From: Pleodorina starrii
Taxonomy: Eukaryota > Chlorophyta > Chlorophyceae > Chlamydomonadales > Volvocaceae
Assembly (NCBI GenBank): GCA_030267565.1
Contig: BRXU01000015.1
Location: 62,001 to 126,000, forward strand
DNA length: 64,000 nt
Direction of reading: 5' to 3'
Shown here piece by piece: positions 32,001-44,982 of this stretch. The notes under the pieces were generated by a model that was not told where the DNA came from, searched no databases, and saw only the letters and a program-made list of their open reading frames with translations. A program made the position numbers and the translations under genes. The first letter of the stretch is position 1. Each line of letters begins with the position of its first letter.

Positions 32001-35000
32001 GGCCCAGCCTCGACCCATGGGCCCAGCTTCGACCCATGGGCCCAGCTTGGACGCATTGCGCCATGGGCCCAACCTCGACCCATGGGCCCAGCCTCGACCC
32101 GTGGGCCCAGTCTCGACCCATGGGCCCAGCCTCGACCCATGGGCCCAGCCTCGACCCATGGGCCCAGCCTCGACCCATGAGCCCAGCCTCGACCCATGAG
32201 CCCAGCTTGGACGCATTGCGCCATGGGCCCAACCTCGACCCATGGGCCCAGCCTCGACCCATGGGCCCAGTTTCGACCCATGGGCCCTGCTTCGACCCAT
32301 GAGCCCAGCCTCGACCCATGGGCCCAGCCTCGACCCATGGGACCAGCTTCGACCCATGGGCCCAGCCTCGACCCTTGGGCCCAGCCTCGACCCGTGAGCC
32401 CAGCTTCGACCCATGGGCCCAGCCTCGACCCATGGGCCCAGCTTCGACCCATGGGCCCAGCTTGGACGCATTGCGCCATGGGCCCAACCTCGACCCATGG
32501 GCCCAGCCTCGACCCATGGGCCCAGTCTCGACCCATGGGCCCAGCCTCGACCCATGGGCCCAGCCTCGACCCATGGGCCCAGCCTCGACCCATGAGCCCA
32601 GCCTCGACCCATGAGCCCAGCCTCGACCCATGGGCCCAGCCTCGACCCATGGGCCCAGTCTCGACCCATGGGCCCAGCCTCGACCCATGGGCCCAGCCTC
32701 GACCCATGGTCCTAGTCTCGTCCCATGGGCCCAGCCTCGACCCATGGGCCCAGTCTCGACCCATGAGCCCAGCTTCGACCCATGAACACAGCTTCGACCC
32801 ATGGGCTCAGCCTAGGCCTTTGGGCCAGCTTCGACCCATGAGCCCAGCTTCGACCCATGGGCCCAGCCTCGACCCATGGGCCCAGTCTCGACCCATGGGC
32901 CCAGCCTCGACCCATGAGCCCAGCTTCGACCCATGGGCCCAGTCTCGACCCATGGGCCCAGCCTCGACCCATGGGCCCAGTCTCGACCCATGGGCCCAGC
33001 TTCGACCCATGAGCCCAGCCTTGACCCATGGGCCCAGCTTCGACCCATGAGCCCAGCCTCGACCCATGGGCCTAGCTTCAACCCGTAAGCCCAGCTTCGA
33101 CCCATGGGCCTAGCCTCGACCCATGGGCCCAGTCTCGACCCATGGGCCCAGCCTCGACCCAATGCGCCATGGGCCCAGCCTCGACCCATGGGCCCAGCCT
33201 CGACCCATGGGCCCAGCCTCGACCCATGGGCCCAGCCTCGACCCATGAGCCCAGCTTCGACCCATGGGCCCAGCCTAGGCCTTTGGGCCAGCTTCGACCC
33301 ATGAGCCCAGCTTCGACCCATGGGCCCAGCCTCGACCCATGGGCCCAGTCTCGACCCATGGGCCCAGCTTCGACCCATGAGCCCAGCTTCGACCCATGTG
33401 CCCAGCCTCGACCCATGGGCCCAGCTTCGACCCATGAGTCCAGCTTCGACCCATGGGCCCAGCCTCGACCCATGGGCCCAGCCTCGACCCATGGGCCCAG
33501 TCTCGACCCATGGGCCCAGCCTCGACCCATGGGCCCAGCCTCGACCCATGGTCCTAGTCTCGTCCCATGGGCCCAGCCTCGACCCATGGGCCCAGCCTCG
33601 ACCCATGGGCCCAGCCTCGACCCATGGGCCCAGCTCCGACCGATGGGCCCAGCCTCGACCCATGGGCCCAGCCTCGATCCATGGGCCCAGCCTCGACCCA
33701 TGGGCCCAGCCTCGACCCATGGGCCCAGCCTCGACCCATGGGCCCAGCCTCGACCCATGGGCCCAGCCTCGACCCATGGGCCCAGCCTCGAACCATGAGC
33801 CCAGCCTCGAACCATGGGCCCAGCCTCGACCCATGGGCCCAGCCTCGACCAATGGGCCTAGCCTCGACCCATGGGCCTAGCCTCGACCCATGGGACCAGC
33901 TTCGACCCATGGGACCAGCTTCGACCCATGGGCCCAGCCTCGACCCATGGGCCCAGCCTCGACCCGTGAGCCCAGCTTCGACCCATGGGCCCAGCCTCGA
34001 CCCATGGGCCCAGCTTCGACCCATGGGCCCAGCTTGGACGCATTGCGCCATGGGCCCAACCTCGACCCATGGGCCCAGCCTCGACCCGTGGGCCCAGTCT
34101 CGACCCATGGGCCCAGCCTCGACCCATGGGCCCAGCCTCGACCCATGGGCCCAGCCTCGACCCATGAGCCCAGCCTCGACCCATGAGCCCAGCTTGGACG
34201 CATTGCGCCATGGGCCCAACCTCGACCCATGGGCCCAGCCTCGACCCATGGGCCCAGTTTCGACCCATGGGCCCTGCTTCGACCCATGAGCCCAGCCTCG
34301 ACCCATGGGCCCAGCCTCGACCCATGGGACCAGCTTCGACCCATGGGCCCAGCCTCGACCCTTGGGCCCAGCCTCGACCCGTGAGCCCAGCTTCGACCCA
34401 TGGGCCCAGCCTCGACCCATGGGCCCAGCTTCGACCCATGGGCCCAGCTTGGACGCATTGCGCCATGGGCCCAACCTCGACCCATGGGCCCAGCCTCGAC
34501 CCATGGGCCCAGTCTCGACCCATGGGCCCAGCCTCGACCCATGGGCCCAGCCTCGACCCATGGGCCCAGCCTCGACCCATGAGCCCAGCCTCGACCCATG
34601 AGCCCAGCCTCGACCCATGGGCCCAGCCTCGACCCATGGGCCCAGTCTCGACCCATGGGCCCAGCCTCGACCCATGGGCCCAGCCTCGACCCATGGTCCT
34701 AGTCTCGTCCCATGGGCCCAGCCTCGACCCATGGGCCCAGTCTCGACCCATGAGCCCAGCTTCGACCCATGAACACAGCTTCGACCCATGGGCTCAGCCT
34801 AGGCCTTTGGGCCAGCTTCGACCCATGAGCCCAGCTTCGACCCATGGGCCCAGCCTCGACCCATGGGCCCAGTCTCGACCCATGGGCCCAGCCTCGACCC
34901 ATGAGCCCAGCTTCGACCCATGGGCCCAGTCTCGACCCATGGGCCCAGCCTCGACCCATGGGCCCAGTCTCGACCCATGGGCCCAGCTTCGACCCATGAG

Positions 35001-37780
35001 CCCAGCCTTGACCCATGGGCCCAGCTTCGACCCATGAGCCCAGCCTCGACCCATGGGCCTAGCTTCAACCCGTAAGCCCAGCTTCGACCCATGGGCCTAG
35101 CCTCGACCCATGGGCCCAGTCTCGACCCATGGGCCCAGCCTCGACCCAATGCGCCATGGGCCCAGCCTCGACCCATGGGCCCAGCCTCGACCCATGGGCC
35201 CAGCCTCGACCCATGGGCCCAGCCTCGACCCATGAGCCCAGCTTCGACCCATGGGCCCAGCCTAGGCCTTTGGGCCAGCTTCGACCCATGAGCCCAGCTT
35301 CGACCCATGGGCCCAGCCTCGACCCATGGGCCCAGTCTCGACCCATGGGCCCAGCTTCGACCCATGAGCCCAGCTTCGACCCATGTGCCCAGCCTCGACC
35401 CATGGGCCCAGCTTCGACCCATGAGTCCAGCTTCGACCCATGGGCCCAGCCTCGACCCATGGGCCCAGCCTCGACCCATGGGCCCAGTCTCGACCCATGG
35501 GCCCAGCCTCGACCCATGGGCCCAGCCTCGACCCATGGTCCTAGTCTCGTCCCATGGGCCCAGCCTCGACCCATGGGCCCAGCCTCGACCCATGGGCCCA
35601 GCCTCGACCCATGGGCCCAGCTCCGACCGATGGGCCCAGCCTCGACCCATGGGCCCAGCCTCGATCCATGGGCCCAGCCTCGACCCATGGGCCCAGCCTC
35701 GACCCATGGGCCCAGCCTCGACCCATGGGCCCAGCCTCGACCCATGGGCCCAGCCTCGACCCATGGGCCCAGCCTCGACTCATGGGCCCAGCCTCGACCC
35801 ATGGGCCCAGCCTCGACCCATGGGCCCAGCCTCGACCAATTGGCTTAGCCTCGACCCATGGGCCTAGCCTCGACCCATGGGACCAGCTTCGACCCATGGG
35901 ACCAGCTTCGACCCATGGGCCCAGCCTCGACCCATGGGCCCAGCCTCGACCCGTGAGCCCAGCTTCGACCCATGGGCCCAGCCTAGGCCTTTGGGCCAGC
36001 TTCGACCCATGAGCCCAGCTTCGACCCATGGGCCCAGCCTCGACCCATGGGCCCAGTCTCGACCCATGGGCCCAGCCTCGACCCAATGCGCCATGGGCCC
36101 AGCCTCGACCCATGGGCCCAGCCTCGACCCATGGGCCCAGCCTCGACCCATGGGCCCAGCCTCGACCCATGAGCCCAGTCTCGACCCATGGGCCCAGCCT
36201 AGGCCTTTGGGCCAGCTTCGACCCATGAGCCCAGCTTCGACCCATGGGCCCAGCCTCGACCCATGGGCCCAGTCTCGACCCATGGGCCCAGCTTCGACCC
36301 ATGAGCCCAGCTTCGACCCATGTGCCCAGCCTCGACCCATGGGCCCAGCGTCGACCCATGAGTCCAGCTTCGACCCATGGGCCCAGCCTCGACCCATGGG
36401 CCCAGCCTCGACCCATGGGCCCAGTCTCGACCCATGGGCCCAGCCTCGACCCATGGGCCCAGCCTCGACCCATGGTCCTAGTCTCGTCCCATGGGCCCAG
36501 CCTCGACCCATGGGCCCAGCCTCGACCCATGGGCCCAGCCTCGACCCATGGGCCCAGCCTCGACCCATGGGCCCAGCCTCGAACCATGAGCCCAGCCTCG
36601 AACCATGGGCCCAGCCTCGACCCATGGGCCCAGCCTCGACCAATGGGCCTAGCCTCGACCCATGGGCCTAGCCTCGACCCATGGGACCAGCTTCGACCCA
36701 TGGGACCAGCTTCGACCCATGGGCCCAGCCTCGACCCATGGGCCCAGCCTCGACCCGTGAGCCCAGCTTCGACCCATGGGCCCAGCCTCGACCCATGGGC
36801 CCAGCTTCGACCCATGGGCCCAGCTTGGACGCATTGCGCCATGGGCCCAACCTCGACCCATGGGCCCAGCCTCGACCCGTGGGCCCAGCCTCGACCCATG
36901 AGCCCAGCCTCGACCCATGAGCCCAGCTTGGACGCATTGCGCCATGGGCCCAACCTCGACCCATGGGCCCAGCCTCGACCCATGGGCCCAGTTTCGACCC
37001 ATGGGCCCTGCTTCGACCCATGAGCCCAGCCTCGACCCATGGGCCCAGCCTCGACCCATGGGACCAGCTTCGACCCATGGGCCCAGCCTCGACCCTTGGG
37101 CCCAGCCTCGACCCGTGAGCCCAGCTTCGACCCATGGGCCCAGCCTCGACCCATGGGCCCAGCTTCGACCCATGGGCCCAGCTTGGACGCATTGCGCCAT
37201 GGGCCCAACCTCGACCCATGGGCCCAGCCTCGACCCATGGGCCCAGTCTCGACCCATGGGCCCAGCCTCGACCCATGGGCCCAGCCTCGACCCATGGGCC
37301 CAGCCTCGACCCATGAGCCCAGCCTCGACCCATGAGCCCAGCCTCGACCCATGGGCCCAGCCTCGACCCATGGGCCCAGTCTCGACCCATGGGCCCAGCC
37401 TCGACCCATGGGCCCAGCCTCGACCCATGGTCCTAGTCTCGTCCCATGGGCCCAGCCTCGACCCATGGGCCCAGTCTCGACCCATGAGCCCAGCCTCGAC
37501 CCATGAACACAGCTTCGACCCATGGGCTCAGCCTAGGCCTTTGGGCCAGCTTCGACCCATGAGCCCAGCTTCGACCCATGGGCCCAGCCTCGACCCATGG
37601 GCCCAGTCTCGACCCATGGGCCCAGCCTCGACCCATGAGCCCAGCTTCGACCCATGGGCCCAGTCTCGACCCATGGGCCCAGCCTCGACCCATGGGCCCA
37701 GTCTCGACCCATGGGCCCAGCTTCGACCCATGAGCCCAGCCTTGACCCATGGGCCCAGCTTCGACCCATGAGCCCAGCCT
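29030..37780. repeat. ~2.0-kb higher-order repeat, three close copies and a diverged fourth
   Basis: The same order of variant units repeats with offsets of 2,025 bp (copy 1 to 2) and 1,987 bp (copy 2 to 3). For example, the same stop-to-stop blocks end on the minus strand at 30,777, 32,802 and 34,789. The two periods differ by 38 bp, two basic units. The fourth copy (from about 35,050) is rearranged and longer by about 750 bp; its matching block ends at 37,523. Many private variants are shared between copies, so duplication was recent and by kilobase-sized blocks. Confidence 0.85.
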
Positions 37781-40700
37781 CGACCCATGGGCCTAGCTTC
37801 AACCCGTAAGCCCAGCTTCGACCCATGGGCCCAGCCTCGACCCATGGGCCCAGTCTCGACCCATGGGCCCAGCCTCGACCCAATGCGCCATGGGCCCAGC
37901 CTCGACCCATGGGCCCAGCCTCGACCCATGGGCCCAGCCTCGACCCATGGGCCCAGCCTCGACCCATGAGCCCAGCTTCGACCCATGGGCCCAGCCTAGG
38001 CCTTTGGGCCAGCTTCGACCCATGAGCCCAGCTTCGACCCATGGGCCCAGCCTCGACCCATGGGCCCAGTCTCGACCCATGGGCCCAGCTTCGACCCATG
38101 AGCCCAGCTTCGACCCATGTGCCCAGCCTCGACCCATGGGCCCAGCTTCGACCCATGAGTCCAGCTTCGACCCATGGGCCCAGCCTCGACCCATGGGCCC
38201 AGCCTCGACCCATGGGCCCAGTCTCGACCCATGGGCCCAGCCTCGACCCATGGGCCCAGCCTCGACCCATGGTCCTAGTCTCGTCCCATGGGCCCAGCCT
38301 CGACCCATGGGCCCAGCCTCGATCCATGGGCCCAGCCTCGACCCATGGGCCCAGCCTCGACCCATGGGCCCAGCCTCGACCCATGGGCCCAGCCTCGACC
38401 CATGGGCCCAGCCTCGACCCATGGGCCCAGCCTCGACTCATGGGCCCAGCCTCGACCCATGGGCCCAGCCTCGACCCATGGGCCCAGCCTCGACCAATTG
38501 GCTTAGCCTCGACCCATGGGCCTAGCCTCGACCCATGGGACCAGCTTCGACCCATGGGACCAGCTTCGACCCATGGGCCCAGCCTCGACCCATGGGCCCA
38601 GCCTCGACCCGTGAGCCCAGCTTCGACCCATGGGCCCAGCCTCGACCCATGGGCCCAGCTTCGACCCATGGGCCCAGCTTCGACCCATGGGCCCAGCCTC
38701 GACCCATGGGCCCAGTTTCGACCCATGGGCCCTGCTTCGACCCATGAGCCCAGCCTCGACCCATGGGCCCAGCCTCGACCCATGGGACCAGCTTCGACCC
38801 ATGGGCCCAGCCTCGACCCATGGGCCCAGCCTCGACCCGTGAGCCCAGCTTCGACCCATGGGCCCAGCCTCGACCCATGGGCCCAGCTTCGACCCATGGG
38901 CCCAGCTTGGACGCATTGCGCCATGGGCCCAACCTCGACCCATGGGCCCAGCCTCGACCCATGGGCCCAGTCTCGACCCATGGGCCCAGCCTCGACCCAT
39001 GGGCCCATCCTAGGCCTTTGGGCCAGCTTCGACCCATGAGCCCAGCTTCGACCCATGGGCCCAGCCTCGACCCATGAGCCCAGCCTCGACCCATGGGCCC
39101 AGCCTCGACCCATGGGCCCAGTCTCGACCCATGGGCCCAGCTTCGACCCATGGGCCCAGCTTCGACCCATGGGCCCCGCCTCGACCCATGGGCCCAGCCT
39201 CGACCAATGAGCCCAGCTTTGACCCATGGGCCCAACCTCGACCCATGGCCCTAGCTTCGACCCATGAGCCCAGCTTCGACCCATGGGCCCAGCCTCGACC
39301 CATGGGCCCAGCTTCGACCCATGAGCCCTGCCTTGACCCATGGGCCCAGCTTCGACCCATGAGCCCAGCCTCGTCCCATGGGCCCAGCCTCGACCCATGA
39401 GCCCAGCTTCGACCCATGGGCCCAGCCTCGACCCATGGGCCTAGCTTCAACCCATGAGCCCAGCTTCGACCCATGGGCCCAGCCTCGACCCATGGGCCCA
39501 GTCTCGACCCATGGGCCCAGCTTCGACCCAATGCGCCCTGGGCCCAACCTCGACCCATGGGCCCAGCCTCGACCCATGAGCCCAGCTTGGACGCATTGCG
39601 CCATGGGCCCAACCTCGACCCATGGGCCCAGCCTCGACCCATGGGCCCAGCCTCGACCAATGGGCCCAGCCTCGACCCATGAGCCCAGCTTCGACCCATG
39701 GGCCCAGCCTAGGCCTTTGGGCCAGCTTCGACCCATGAGCCCAGCTTCGACCCATGGGCCCAGCCTCGACCCATGAGCCCAGCCTCGACCCATGGGCCCA
39801 GCCTCGACCCATGGGCCCAGTCTCGACCCATGGGCCCAGCTTCGACCCATGAGCCCAGCTTCGACCCATGTGCCCTGCCTCGACCCATGGGCCCAGCTTC
39901 GACCCATGAGTCCAGCTTCGACCCATGGGCCCAGCCTCGACCCATGGGCCCAGCCTCGACCCATGGGCCCAGTCTCGACCCATGGGCCCAGCCTCGAACC
40001 ATTGTGCCATGGGCCCAGCCTCGACCCATGGGCCTAGTCTCGTCCCATGCGCCCAGCCTCGACCCATGGGCCACGTCTCGACCCATAGGCCCAGCCTCGA
40101 CCCATGGGCCCAGCCTCAACCCATGAGCCCAGCTTCGACCCATGGGCCCAGCCTCGACCCATGGGCCCAGCTTCGACCCATGGGCCCAGCTTGGACGCAT
40201 TGCGCCATGGGCCCAACCTCGACCCATGGGCCCAGCCTCGACCCATGGGCACAGTCTCGACCCATGGGCCCAGCCTCGACCCATGGGTCCAGCCTCGACC
40301 CATGGGCCCAGCCTCGACCCATGAGCTCAGCCTCGACCCATGAGCCCAGCTTGGACGCATTGCGCCATGGGCCCAACCTTGACCCATGGGCCCAGCCTCG
40401 ATACATGGGCCCAGTTTCGACCCATGGGCCCTGCTTCGACCCATGAGCCCAGCCTCGACCCATGGGCCCAGCCTCGACCCATGGGACCAGCTTCGACCCA
40501 TGGGCCCAGCCTCGACCCATGGGCCCAGCCTCGATCCGTGAGCCCAGCTTCGACCCATGGGCCCAGCCTCGACCCATGGGCCCAGCTTCGACCCATGGGC
40601 CCAGCTTGGACGCATTGCGCCATGGGCCCAACCTCGACCCATGGGCCCAGCCTCGACCCATGGGCCCAGTCTCGACCCATGGGCCCAGCCTCGACCCATG

Positions 40701-43168
40701 GGCCCAGCCTCGACCCATGGGCCCAGCCTCGACCCATGAGCCCAGCTTCGACCCATGAGCCCAGCTTGGACGCATTGCGCCATGGGCCCAACCTCGACCC
40801 ATGGGCCCAGCCTCGACCCATGAGCCCAGCCTCGACCCATGAGCCCTGCTTCGACCCATGAGCCCAGCCTCGACCCATGGGCCCAGCCTAGGCCTTTGGG
40901 CCAGCTTCGACCCATGAGCCCAGCTTCGACCCATGTGCCCAGCCTCGACCCATGAGCCCAGCCTCGACCCATGGGCCCAGCCTCGACCCATGGGCCCAGT
41001 CTCGACCCATGGGCCCAGCTTCGACCCATGGGCCCAGCTTCGACCCATGGGCCCCGCCTCGACCCATGGGCCCAGCCTCGACCAATGAGCCCAGCTTTGA
41101 CCCATGGGCCCAGCTTCGACCCATGAGCCCAGCCTCGTCCCATGGGCCCAGCCTCGACCCATGGGCCCAGCCTCGACCCATGGGCCCAGTCTCGACCCAT
41201 GGGCCCAGCCTCGAACCAATGTGCCATGGGCCCAGCCTCGACCCATGGGCCTAGTCTCGTCCCATGCGCCCAGCCTCGACCCATGGGCCACGTCTCGACC
41301 CATAGGCCCAGCCTCGACCCATGGGCCCAGCCTCGACCCATGGGCCCAGCCTCGACCCATGGGCCCAGCCTCGACCCATGGGCCCAGCCTCGACCCATGG
41401 GCCCAGCCTCGACCCATGGGCCCAGCCTCGACCCATGGGCCCAGCCTCGACCCATGGGCCCAGCCTCGACCCATGGGCCCAGCCTCGACCCATGGGCCCA
41501 GCCTCGACCCATGGGCCCAGCCTCGACCCATGGGCCCGACCCATGGGCCCAGCCTCGATCCATGAGCCCAGCCTCGATCCATGGGCCCAGCCTCGACCCA
41601 TGGGCCCAGCCTCGACCCATGGGCCCAGCCTCGAACCATGGGCCCAGCCTCGACCCATGGGCCCAGCCTCGACGACCCATGAGCCCAGCTTGGACGCATT
41701 GCGCCATGGGCCCAACCTCGACCCATGGGCCCAGCCTCGACCCATGGGCCCAGCCTCGACCAATGGGCCCAGCCTCGAACCATGAGCCCAGCCTCGACCC
41801 ATGGGCCCAGCCTCGACCCATGGGCCCAGCCTCGACCCATGGGCCCAGCCTCGACCCATGGGCCCAGCCTCGACCCATGGGCCCAGCCTAGGCCTTTGGG
41901 CTAGCTTCGACCCATGAGCCCAGCTTCGACCCATGGGCCCAACCTCGACCCATGGGCCCAGCCTCGACCCATGGGCCCAGCCTCGACCCATGGGCCCAGT
42001 CTCGACCCATGGGCCCAGCTTCGACCCATGAGCCCAGCTTCGACCCATGTGCCCAGCCTCGACCCATGGGCCCAGCTTCGACCCAAGAGTCCAGCTTCGA
42101 CCCATGGGCCCAGCCTCGACCCATGGGCCCCGCCTCGACCCATGGGCCCAGTCTCGAGCCATGGGCCCAGTCTCGACCCATGGGCCCAGCCTCGAACCAA
42201 TGTGCCATGGGACCAGCATCGACCCATGGGCCTAGTCTCGTCCCATGCGCCCAGCCTCGACCCATGGGCCACGTCTCGACCCATAGGCCCAGCCTCGACC
42301 CATGGGCCCAGCCTCGACCCATGGGCCCAGCCTCGACCCATGGGCCCAGCATCGACCCATGGGCCTAGTCTCGTCCCATGGGCCTAGTCTCGTCCCATGC
42401 GCCCAGCCTCGACCCATGGGCCACGTCTCGACCCATAGGCCCAGCCTCGACCCATGGGCCCAGCCTCGACCCATGGGCCCAGCCTCGACCCATGGGCCCA
42501 GCCTCGACCCATGGGCCCAGCCTCGACCCATGGGCCCAGCCTCGACCCATGGGCCCAGCCTCGACCCATGGGCCCAGCCTCGACCCATGGGCCCAGCTTC
42601 GACCCATGGGCCCAGCCTCGACCCATGGGCCCAGCCTCGACCCATGGGCCCAGCCTCGACTCATGGGCCCAGCCTCGACCCATGGGCCCAGCCTCGACCC
42701 ATGGGCCCAGCCTCGACCCATGGGCCCAGCCTCGACCCATGGGCCCAGCCTCGATCCATGGGCCCAGCCTCGATCCATGGGCCCAGCCACGACCCATGGG
42801 CCCAGCCTCGACCCATGGGCCCAGCCTCGATCCATGGGCCCAGCCTCGATCCATGGGCCCAGCCACGACCCATGGGCCCAGCCTCGACCAATGGGCCCAG
42901 CTTCGACCCATGAGCCCAGCTTGGACGCATTGCGCCATGGGCCCAACCTCGACCCATGGGCCCAGCCTCGACCCATGGGCCCAGCCTCGACCCATGGGCC
43001 CAGCCTCGACCCATGGGCCCAGCCTCGACCCATGGGCCCAGCCTCGACCCATGGGCCCAGCCTCGACCCATGGGCCCAGCTTCGACCCATGGGCCCAGCC
43101 TCGACCCATGGGCCCAGCCTCGACCCATGGGCCCAGCTTCGACCCATGGGCCCAGCCTCGACCCATGG

Positions 43169-43270
43169 TGTAGTGCTTGGGCGGACCAAAGGCTACTCGA
43201 GTTGCTGTGGGACGCCTTTCTTAGGCTTTATGCTAGCCGACTGTACGGCACCTATGACCTCGGCGTTCCA
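43169..43270 (+). other. 102-bp non-satellite insert, coding-like
   Basis: Unique sequence between two satellite half-units (left flank ...GACCCATGG, right flank CATGGGCCC...). It is fully open on the plus strand in one frame and reads as protein-like text, including WADQRLLELLWDAFLRLY and LYGTYDLGVP, followed in frame by satellite. It has no inverted termini and no target duplication. It looks like an exon fragment captured in the array, for instance as filler during break repair. I do not recognise the source. Confidence 0.6.
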
Positions 43271-44735
43271 CATGGGCCCAGCCTCGACCCATGGGCCCAG
43301 CCTCAAACCATGAGCCCAGCCTCGACCCATGGGCCCAGCCTCGACCCATGGGCCCAGTCTCGACCCATGGGCATAGCTTCGACCCTTGGGCCCAACCTCG
43401 ACCCTTGGGCCCAGCCTCGACCCATGGGCCCAGCCTCGACCCATGGGCCCAGTCTCGACCCATGGGCCCAGCTTCGACCCATGAGCCCAGCTTCGACCCA
43501 TGGGCCCAGCCTCGACCCATGGGCCCAGCTTCGACCCAAGAGTCCAGCTTCGACCCATGGGCCCAGTCTCGACCCATAGGCCCAGCCTCGACCCATGGGC
43601 CCAGTCTCGACCCATGGGCCCAGCCTCGAACCAATGTGCCATGGGCCCAGCCTCGACCCATGGGCCTAGTCTCGTCCCATGCGCCCAGCCTCGACCCATG
43701 GGCCCAGTCTCGACCCATAGGCCCAGCCTCGACCCATGGGCCCAGCCTCGACCCATGGGCCCAGCCTCGACCCATGGGCCCAGCCTAGGCCTTTGGGCCA
43801 GCTTCGACCCATGAGCCCAGCTTCGACCCATGGGCCCAGCCTCGACCCATGAGCCCAGCCTCGACCCATGGGCCCAGCCTCGACCCATGGGCCCAGTCTC
43901 GACCCATGGGCCCAGCCTAGGCCTTTGGGCCAGCTTCGACCCATGAGCCCAGCTTCGACCCATGGGCCCAACCTCGACCCATGGGCCCAGCCTCGACCCA
44001 TGGGCCCAGCCTCGACCCATGGGCCCAGTCTCGACCCATGGGCCCAGCTTCGACCCCTGAGCCCAGCTTCGACCCATGTGCCCAGCCTCGACCCATGGGC
44101 CCAGCTTCGACCCAAGAGTCCAGCTTCGACCCATGGGCCCAGCCTCGACCCATGGGCCCCGCCTCGACCCATGGGCCCAGTCTCGACCCATGGGCCCAGT
44201 CTCGACCCATGGGCCCAGCCTCGAACCAATGTGCCATGGGACCAGCATCGACCCATGGGCCTAGTCTCGTCCCATGCGCCCAGCCTCGACCCATGGGCCA
44301 CGTCTCGACCCATAGGCCCAGCCTCGACCCGTGGGCCCAGCCTCGACCCATGGGCCCAGCCTCGACCCATGGGCCCAGCATCGACCCATGGGCCTAGTCT
44401 CGTCCCATGCGCCCAGCCTCGACCCATGGGCCACGTCTCGACCCATAGGCCCAGCCTCGACCCATGGGCCCAGCCTCGACCCATGGGCCCAGCCTCGACC
44501 CATGGGCCCAGCCTCGACCCATGGGCCCAGCCTCGACCCATGGGCCCAGCCTCGACCCATGGGCCCAGCCTCGACCCATGGGCCCAGCTTCGACCCATGG
44601 GCCCAGCCTCGACCCATGGGCCCAGCCTCGACCCATGGGCCCAGCCTCGACTCATGGGCCCAGCCTCGACCCATGGGCCCAGCCTCGACCCATGGGCCCA
44701 GCCTCGACCCATGGGCCCAGCCTCGACCCATGGGC

Positions 44736-44982
44736 CAGGGTGGCTATCTTATTTTGCTGAGTATCTACGGCCAGAAATACTCCTGGCTCAAAAGCGCTGT
44801 AAGTATCTGTCAGGATCTGTCTAGGAGGGGATTTTCCCGGCTAAACACGGCCCCGGGAGATATCATGCCCCACCTGTGAGGCTGGATTATCTAAACCTTC
44901 AGCTTTTTCCACGGCAAAAGTACCGTCAGATTTCCAAACTTTTCTCCCGAATATATATTCATATCTTAAGATAGCCACCCTG
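44736..44982. mobile_element. 247-bp hAT-like MITE, copy 1
   Basis: Perfect 16-bp terminal inverted repeats CAGGGTGGCTATCTTA / TAAGATAGCCACCCTG, flanked by the exact 8-bp target duplication CCATGGGC (44,728-44,735 and 44,983-44,990). The interior (about 215 bp) is not satellite and has no coding capacity. The CAGGG start and 8-bp duplication indicate the hAT superfamily. The TIR is related to families A (CAGGGTTGCTATC) and B (CAGGCTGGCTATC) in the unique island, so one transposase type may have mobilised them all. Confidence 0.92.
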
